A DNA stretch of 64,000 nt from Halostella litorea (GTDB lineage: Archaea; Halobacteriota; Halobacteria; Halobacteriales; Natronoarchaeaceae), in contig NZ_ML214300.1 in the NCBI RefSeq assembly GCF_004785955.1, forward strand, positions 697,779 through 761,778, read 5' to 3'. Numbering within the stretch: position 1 is the first letter of the stretch; each line of letters begins with the position of its first letter. The translations under genes were made by a program, and so were the position numbers. Under the pieces are notes generated by a model that did no database searches, was not told the origin of the DNA, and saw only the letters and a list, made by a program, of their open reading frames with translations. Below are positions 59,276 to 64,000 of the stretch, piece by piece.

Positions 59276-59393
59276 CTCGGTTCGGACCTCTCCCCCAAGG
59301 GTATTAGAAGTGGCTCAGCTGTTGCGGGCGCGGCAACGCGGGGAAACGTTGAAGAGGGCGGTCCGCGGTCCCGCGGCCGCCCCGCCGACGGCG

Positions 59394-61259
59394 TCAGACG
59401 TGCTCGTCGAGGAACTCGGCGATCGCGGAGTACGCCTCGATCCGGTTGCCCAGTTTGGTGAACCCGTGGCCCTCGTCCTCGAAGATCAGCTTGCGGACGG
59501 GGACGCCCCCCTCGCGGGCCTCCTCGACGATCTGTTCGGCCTCCCCGACGGGGACCCGCGGGTCGTTCTCGCCGTGGAGCACGAACAGCGGGGCGGCGAT
59601 CCGGTCGGCCCGGTGGATCGGGCTGATCGACTCCAGCAGGTCGCGGTCCTCGTCCAGGCTCCCGTACTCGGCCTCGCGGAGCGAGCGCCGCCACTCGCCG
59701 GTGTTCTCCAGGAACGTGACGAAGTTGGCGATGCCGACGATGTCGACGCCCGCGGCCCAGCGTTCGGGGTACTCCGTGAGGCAAGCGAGCACCATGAACC
59801 CGCCGTAGGAGCCGCCCATGACGGCGATCCGGTCGGGGTCGACCGCGGGGTGGTCGGCGAGCCAGTCGGCGCAGGCCTTCGCGTCCGCCACCGAGTCCAT
59901 CCGCTTTTCCACGTCGTCCAGCGCGGCGTAGTCCCGGCCGTAGCCGGAGGAGCCGCGGACGTTCGGCTCGAACACCCCGAAGCCCCGGTCGACGAGGTAC
60001 TGCTTGACGCCGTAGAACGACGGCCGGCGCTGGCTGGCGGGGCCGCCGTGGATGTCGACGACGACGGGGATGTCGCCCGAGGCCCCCGCGCCGTCCGCCT
60101 CGGCCCCGTCGGGGAGCGTGAGGAAGCCGGGGACCTCCAGCCCGCCGTGGGACTCCGCCCCACGATCCGACGGGCGACGCCCGTCGACGCCGAAGCTCTC
60201 GACGTGGACGAGTTCGGACTCGCGGAACCGCTCGCGCGGGATGCCGGCCGTCGGGGCGTCCGTCCAGCGCTCGGCGTCGCCGCTCTCGACGTCGACGACG
60301 AAGACGTTGGGGTTGACCGTATCGCCGTTGACCGTGATCGAGAACCGCTCGGCGTCCGGGCCGAAGCTCACGCCGCCGCAGACGCCGCCGGGCAGGTCCG
60401 GCTCGGGGAACGTCTCTATCTCGGCCGGGCCGGCGAGTTCGCCGACGGTGAGGTCGGTGTAGCCGTCGACGTTCCGGGAGTAGGCGAGCCGCCCCGTCTC
60501 GTCGTCGAGAGCGACGCCGCCGACGTTCCACTCGCCGCCGTCCTCGACGACCGCGAGGTCGCCGCCGTCGAGCGGGAGCCGCGCGAGGTACGTCGTGTCG
60601 CTCCCCGCGTCGCTGACGAGGTAGAGCGCGTCGCCCTCGGGCCCCCACTCGGGGCTGCCGTAGCGGACGTCGTCGGTGTCGGCCGTCAGGTGCTCCAGTT
60701 CGCCCGAATCGAGGTGGAGCACGTGCAGGTCGTGGTCGAAACTGGAGTGGGCCTCGTGGACGATCAGCCGGTCGTCGTCGGGCGACCAGCCCGCCAGCGA
60801 GAGCCAGCCGTCGCCCTCGTGGACGAGCGTCGCCCCGTCGCCGGTCTCGTCGCGCCCCTGTACGTACACGTCGAAGACGGACTCGTCGCGGCGGTTCGAG
60901 GCGAACGCGAACCGCTCGCCGTCGTGGCTCCAGCCGCCCCAGCGGTGCTTGGCGTCGGGCGTCGCCGTCAGCGGCGTCACCGTCCCGTCGTCGGCGTCGA
61001 GCCGGAACAGCTGCGTCCGCTCGTTGCCGCCCTCGTCCATCCCGAAGGCGAGTTCGGCGCGCTCGGGCGACCACGAGGCGAACGTGACGCGCTCGTCGGA
61101 GAACGTCCGCTGTTCGGGCCACGCGCCCGGCGCGTCGAGCGTCCACACCTGCGGGACGCCGGTCGTGTCCAGCAGGAACGCGAGGCGCTCGCCGTCGGGG
61201 CCGAACGACGCGCCGTAGGCCTTCCGGACGTTGAGGTACCGCTCGATGTCGTAGCTCAC
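59394..61259 (-). CDS. S9-family prolyl-oligopeptidase-like serine peptidase
   Basis: A 621-residue peptidase. Residues ~1-370 form a beta-propeller with repeated strand phrases (ASWSPERAELAFG, GWSHDGERFAFASN, AGWSPDDDRLIVHE). The C-terminal catalytic domain has the nucleophile Ser in MGGSYGGFM, Asp in LHGENDPRVPVGEA and His in DEGHGFTKLG. S9 enzymes cleave short peptides or act as acylaminoacyl peptidases; the propeller keeps large proteins out. No signal peptide, so it is cytosolic. GTG start at 61259. Confidence 0.92.
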   Translation of the reverse strand: MSYDIERYLNVRKAYGASFGPDGERLAFLLDTTGVPQVWTLDAPGAWPEQRTFSDERVTFASWSPERAELAFGMDEGGNERTQLFRLDADDGTVTPLTATPDAKHRWGGWSHDGERFAFASNRRDESVFDVYVQGRDETGDGATLVHEGDGWLSLAGWSPDDDRLIVHEAHSSFDHDLHVLHLDSGELEHLTADTDDVRYGSPEWGPEGDALYLVSDAGSDTTYLARLPLDGGDLAVVEDGGEWNVGGVALDDETGRLAYSRNVDGYTDLTVGELAGPAEIETFPEPDLPGGVCGGVSFGPDAERFSITVNGDTVNPNVFVVDVESGDAERWTDAPTAGIPRERFRESELVHVESFGVDGRRPSDRGAESHGGLEVPGFLTLPDGAEADGAGASGDIPVVVDIHGGPASQRRPSFYGVKQYLVDRGFGVFEPNVRGSSGYGRDYAALDDVEKRMDSVADAKACADWLADHPAVDPDRIAVMGGSYGGFMVLACLTEYPERWAAGVDIVGIANFVTFLENTGEWRRSLREAEYGSLDEDRDLLESISPIHRADRIAAPLFVLHGENDPRVPVGEAEQIVEEAREGGVPVRKLIFEDEGHGFTKLGNRIEAYSAIAEFLDEHV

Positions 61260-61576
61260 GGGGCGGCAGTGGGCCGCCGGCGGCAAAGGGATTCGGGTGG
61301 ACCGGTCCCGTCGCCTCCCGTCCGTTCGGCCGGCACAGCGCGACGGTGGCCGGGTAAGTGAGCGGTGCCCAACAGTTTCCGACAGTTTCGGCGGTCCCCC
61401 GACGCAGTCCGGCGTTTCGACAGGTTCCGGCGGCGTTTCGTCGTGCCAGTAATCCAACCGTACGTGGACGGTGTCGGGAGTGTGTGGGTTTGTCTCTCAA
61501 GGCCGGTTGAAAGTAACGTCGGAGCAGTCCGGTAGGGTTGTTTATAACAAAGGACCGCTCCGGCGTGCGGTGCCGT
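61260..61576. other. Intergenic region with promoter of the surface propeller gene
   Basis: No gene is visible. Near its middle two related GACAGTTTC/G copies occur (about 61372-61388), and TTTATAA (61541-61547) is the TATA box of the gene at 61577. The rest holds no feature I can support. Confidence 0.4.
61541..61547 (+). promoter_or_regulatory. TATA box of the FG-GAP gene
   Basis: TTTATAA about 33 bases before the ATG at 61577; predicted start near 61571. Confidence 0.55.
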
Positions 61577-64000
61577 ATGAGCACATCGACCGATCGCGGC
61601 GTCGCAGTCGCCCTCGTGGCGATCGTTGCGTTGAGCGTCGTCGCAATCACCGGCGGACCCATACAGGGGTTCGCCGCCGCCAGCGCGAGTCCGGGGGAAG
61701 AGACCGCCCTCAGTCAGGAGACACGGACCGGAACGCTCTCCGGGAACGTCAGCCTCACCGCGGCCGACGTCACGGTTCGGGGCGAGGACCCGGGTGACAG
61801 GCTCGGGTCGGCGGTTTCGAGCGCCGGCGACGTGAACGGCGACGGGGACGCGGACGTGATAGTGGGCGCACAGTTCGCGAACGCGTCCGGGAACCGAAGC
61901 GGGGCGGCGTATCTCTTCTACGGGCCGGTCGAGGACGGGGAGTACGACCCCGCGGACGCGAACCTGACGCTCCGGGCCGAGGCCGGGAACGACTGGGCGG
62001 GGTACAGCGTCGCCGCGGGCGACGTCAACGGCGACGGGCGGAGCGACCTCGTCGTCGGCGCGCCGCTCCACGACGCCGGCGACGCCAACACGGGGGCCGT
62101 GTACGTCGTCTACGGCGCCGCGGACCTGAACGGGTCGCTGAACCTCTCGGACGCCGACGTGAAGCTGACCGGCGAGGCGGCGGGCGACCAGTTCGGCCTG
62201 TCCGTGGCCGCCGTCGGGTCCGGCGACGGGTCGGACGCCGTGGTCGCCGGCGCGCCGCGCAACGACGCCGCCGGGTCGGACGCCGGCGCGGCGTACGTCT
62301 TCGACGTCGACGGCGACGTGATGCTCGACGGGAGCGACGCCGACGCGGTCCTCCGCGGCGAGTCGGCGGGCGACCGCGCCGGTCACGCCGTCGCGAACGG
62401 CGGCGACCTGGACGGCGACGGGTCCGACGACGTCGTCGTCGGCGCGCCGCTCGCCAACAGCACCGCGACCAACGCGGGGGCGGTCTACGTCGTGACGGAC
62501 CACGACGAGCAAACGCTCGCGAACGCCACGACGCTGACCGGCGAGGGCGAGGGCGACCTGGCCGGCTGGTCGGTCGCCGGCGCCGGCGACGTGAACAGCG
62601 ACGGAACCGACGACGTCGTCGTCGGCGCGCCGTACAACGCCACCGCCGGCCTCGACGCCGGGTCGGCCTACGTCGTCCACGGGAGCGAGTCGCTCCCGGA
62701 CGAGATCGACCTCGGGAACGCGGACCGCCGCCTGCGTGGGGCCTCGCCGGGCGACCGCGCCGGCTGGTCGGTGTCCTCGGCCGGGTCGGGCGACGTGAGC
62801 TGTGACCAGTACGCCGACGTGCTCGTCGGCGCGCCGCTCGCCGACGCGAACGGCAACGACAGCGGGACCGCGTACCTCGTCTACGGGGGCGACGACGCGT
62901 CCGCCGAGCAGGGCCTCGCGGACGCCGACGCGAAACTCCACGGCGAGGGCGCGGGCGACCGCGCCGGCGTCGCCGTGGCCGACGTGAACGACACCAGCGG
63001 CGACGGCAACAAGGACGTCGCGGTCGGCGCGCCGCGCAACGACACCGACGGCGAGAACAACGGCGCGGCCTACGTCGTGAACGGCGACTGCCCGGTCGAG
63101 CAGGAACCCGAGACGACGACTGAACCGACCGACACGGACACGAAAGAGGCGACGACCACCGCGGAGGACACCACCGAACGCGAAACGACCAGGGATCGGA
63201 CCACCACCGAACGGGACACCACCAAGCAGTCCACCGAAGAGACGACGCAAGCGCCGGGCGAGACGACCACGGAAGCCCCGGCGGATACGACGACCGAACG
63301 GAAGACTACCGCGGAGCCGACCACTACGCGCGAGACGACGGAAACGCCGGGCGAGACGACCACGACGCCTGAAACCACTACTGACACGAGGACTGACACT
63401 ACCACCGATACGACAACTAAGACGACTACCGACACTACCACCGATACGACTACCGACAGCACCACCGATACGACTACCGACAGCACCACCGACACCACCA
63501 CTGACACGACGACTGATACGACCACCGACACCACCACCGAACCGGACCAACCGGAGGGTGTCCCCATCGTCGATCTGGAGTGCCAGTTCGACGTCAACGG
63601 TGAATCGCAGGGGTTCGTCACGGTGTCGAACCTGAACGACGTCGAGGTCCAGGTCCGGCTGGTCGACGGAAGCGGGTCGACCGTCGACACCCTGACGCTT
63701 GCGCCCAACGAGATCGGTGGAACCTTCGGCGGACTGGATGACGGCGACTACGCGATCGAGACCGTCGTCGACGGGCAGGTGGTCGACAAGCAGTCGTTCA
63801 CCATCGACTGCGACGACGAGCAGACGAAGACGACGACCGACACGACGACTGACACCACCACCGACACGACGACTGACACCACCACCGACACGACGACTGA
63901 CACCACCACCGACACGACGACTGACACCACCACCGACACGACGACTGACACCACCACCGACACGACGACTGACACCACCACCGACACGACGACTGACACC
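61577..64000 (+). CDS. FG-GAP/integrin-alpha-like surface protein with Thr/Asp stalk (partial)
   Basis: The gene runs past the right edge; 808 codons are visible. A signal peptide (residues ~8-35, VALVAIVALSVVAITGG) leads to about seven FG-GAP repeats with calcium-binding loops of the form D-x-N-x-D-G-x-x-D-V-x-V-G-A (AGDVNGDGDADVIVGA, AGDVNGDGRSDLVVGA and others), i.e. one seven-bladed integrin-type propeller. From ~residue 510 follows a Thr-rich stalk, a short beta domain (VPIVDLECQFDVNGE) and then TTTD repeats at the end. It is an extracellular, probably glycosylated adhesin-like protein; an anchor is expected beyond the window. Confidence 0.85.
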   Translation, partial: MSTSTDRGVAVALVAIVALSVVAITGGPIQGFAAASASPGEETALSQETRTGTLSGNVSLTAADVTVRGEDPGDRLGSAVSSAGDVNGDGDADVIVGAQFANASGNRSGAAYLFYGPVEDGEYDPADANLTLRAEAGNDWAGYSVAAGDVNGDGRSDLVVGAPLHDAGDANTGAVYVVYGAADLNGSLNLSDADVKLTGEAAGDQFGLSVAAVGSGDGSDAVVAGAPRNDAAGSDAGAAYVFDVDGDVMLDGSDADAVLRGESAGDRAGHAVANGGDLDGDGSDDVVVGAPLANSTATNAGAVYVVTDHDEQTLANATTLTGEGEGDLAGWSVAGAGDVNSDGTDDVVVGAPYNATAGLDAGSAYVVHGSESLPDEIDLGNADRRLRGASPGDRAGWSVSSAGSGDVSCDQYADVLVGAPLADANGNDSGTAYLVYGGDDASAEQGLADADAKLHGEGAGDRAGVAVADVNDTSGDGNKDVAVGAPRNDTDGENNGAAYVVNGDCPVEQEPETTTEPTDTDTKEATTTAEDTTERETTRDRTTTERDTTKQSTEETTQAPGETTTEAPADTTTERKTTAEPTTTRETTETPGETTTTPETTTDTRTDTTTDTTTKTTTDTTTDTTTDSTTDTTTDSTTDTTTDTTTDTTTDTTTEPDQPEGVPIVDLECQFDVNGESQGFVTVSNLNDVEVQVRLVDGSGSTVDTLTLAPNEIGGTFGGLDDGDYAIETVVDGQVVDKQSFTIDCDDEQTKTTTDTTTDTTTDTTTDTTTDTTTDTTTDTTTDTTTDTTTDTTTDTTTDTTTDTTTDT
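63361..63543 (+). repeat. Irregular Thr/Asp-coding repeat
   Basis: Diverged ACGAC/ACCACC-GACAC units encoding TTTDTTTD-type peptide, a stalk inside the FG-GAP protein. Confidence 0.7.
63831..64000 (+). repeat. 24-base tandem repeat, cut by the window edge
   Basis: Seven nearly identical units of ACGACGACTGACACCACCACCGAC, encoding TTTDTTTD, run to the last base. Unit identity suggests recent copy-number change by slippage or recombination. Confidence 0.9.

Noticed and set aside
61256..63550. 764-codon minus-strand frame antisense to the FG-GAP gene
   Set aside because: It reads as Arg/Gly/Val repeats produced by the complement of the calcium-loop codons; the plus strand has signal peptide, promoter and FG-GAP repeats.
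63831..64000. CRISPR-like regular repeat at the right edge
   Set aside because: Units follow directly without spacers and are in frame as Thr/Asp codons of a surface protein.

Overview
The window comes from the chromosome of an extremely halophilic archaeon (class Halobacteria). The DNA is strongly GC-rich. Nearly every protein is rich in Asp and Glu. Many genes appear leaderless, with a TATA-like box about 27 bases before the start codon. Archaeal signature genes are present: sn-glycerol-1-phosphate dehydrogenase, geranylgeranyl reductase, transcription factor S, a two-subunit 2-oxoacid:ferredoxin oxidoreductase, the sugar regulator GfcR, and several protein families known only from haloarchaea. 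I cannot name the genus. I saw no rRNA, tRNA, CRISPR array, transposase or integrase; this is mostly core chromosome.

Layout. 1-6.4 kb: partial bactofilin-like gene, small conserved genes, citramalate synthase, dnaJ, and a truncated AMP-ligase-like protein. 6.4-8.7 kb: four tandem GNAT acetyltransferase genes, the last broken by an in-frame TAG. 8.7-14.9 kb: AMP-forming acyl-CoA ligase, small genes, methylmalonyl-CoA mutase large subunit and epimerase. 14.9-18.9 kb: degenerate Nudix protein, flavin reductase, korAB. 19-22.1 kb: lipoprotein, a relic of a geranylgeranyl-reductase-like gene running into an intact relative, aldo/keto reductase. 22.2-27.7 kb: membrane proteins, an ABC exporter, a membrane protein/wHTH pair, an esterase. 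28.1-29.8 kb: PAPS-reductase-like protein and partner.

30-38.3 kb is a sugar-acid block: gfcR, glucose dehydrogenase, an HAD phosphatase, gluconate dehydratase and a GntP permease. Together they cover glucose oxidation, gluconate uptake and dehydration for the semi-phosphorylative Entner-Doudoroff pathway. Inside it (34.6-36.8 kb) lies a distinct module: a membrane-anchored winged-helix regulator flanked by two divergent secreted proteins, with a shared inverted operator-like sequence on both sides.

38.6-46.1 kb: rubrerythrin-like protein, a 1,472-residue PGF-CTERM surface protein, a rhodanese/MBL protein, AAC(3)-like acetyltransferase, 2Fe-2S ferredoxin. 46.3-57.5 kb: geranylgeranyl reductase (divergent from the ferredoxin through mirror-image promoters), M20 amidohydrolase, NhaC antiporter, S10 paralogue, Ap4A-type Nudix, a possible Fe-S nuclease, TFS, zinc ribbon, GIY-YIG-like protein, NAD-dependent epimerase and egsA. 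57.5-64 kb: ABC exporter, S9 peptidase, and a surface FG-GAP propeller protein with a Thr/Asp repeat stalk that runs off the window.

The best leads are the operator-linked regulator/secreted-protein module, the GNAT array with its nonsense copy, the Cas4-like layout of the 52.0-53.1 kb protein, and two related intergenic sequences at 14.33 and 47.69 kb.
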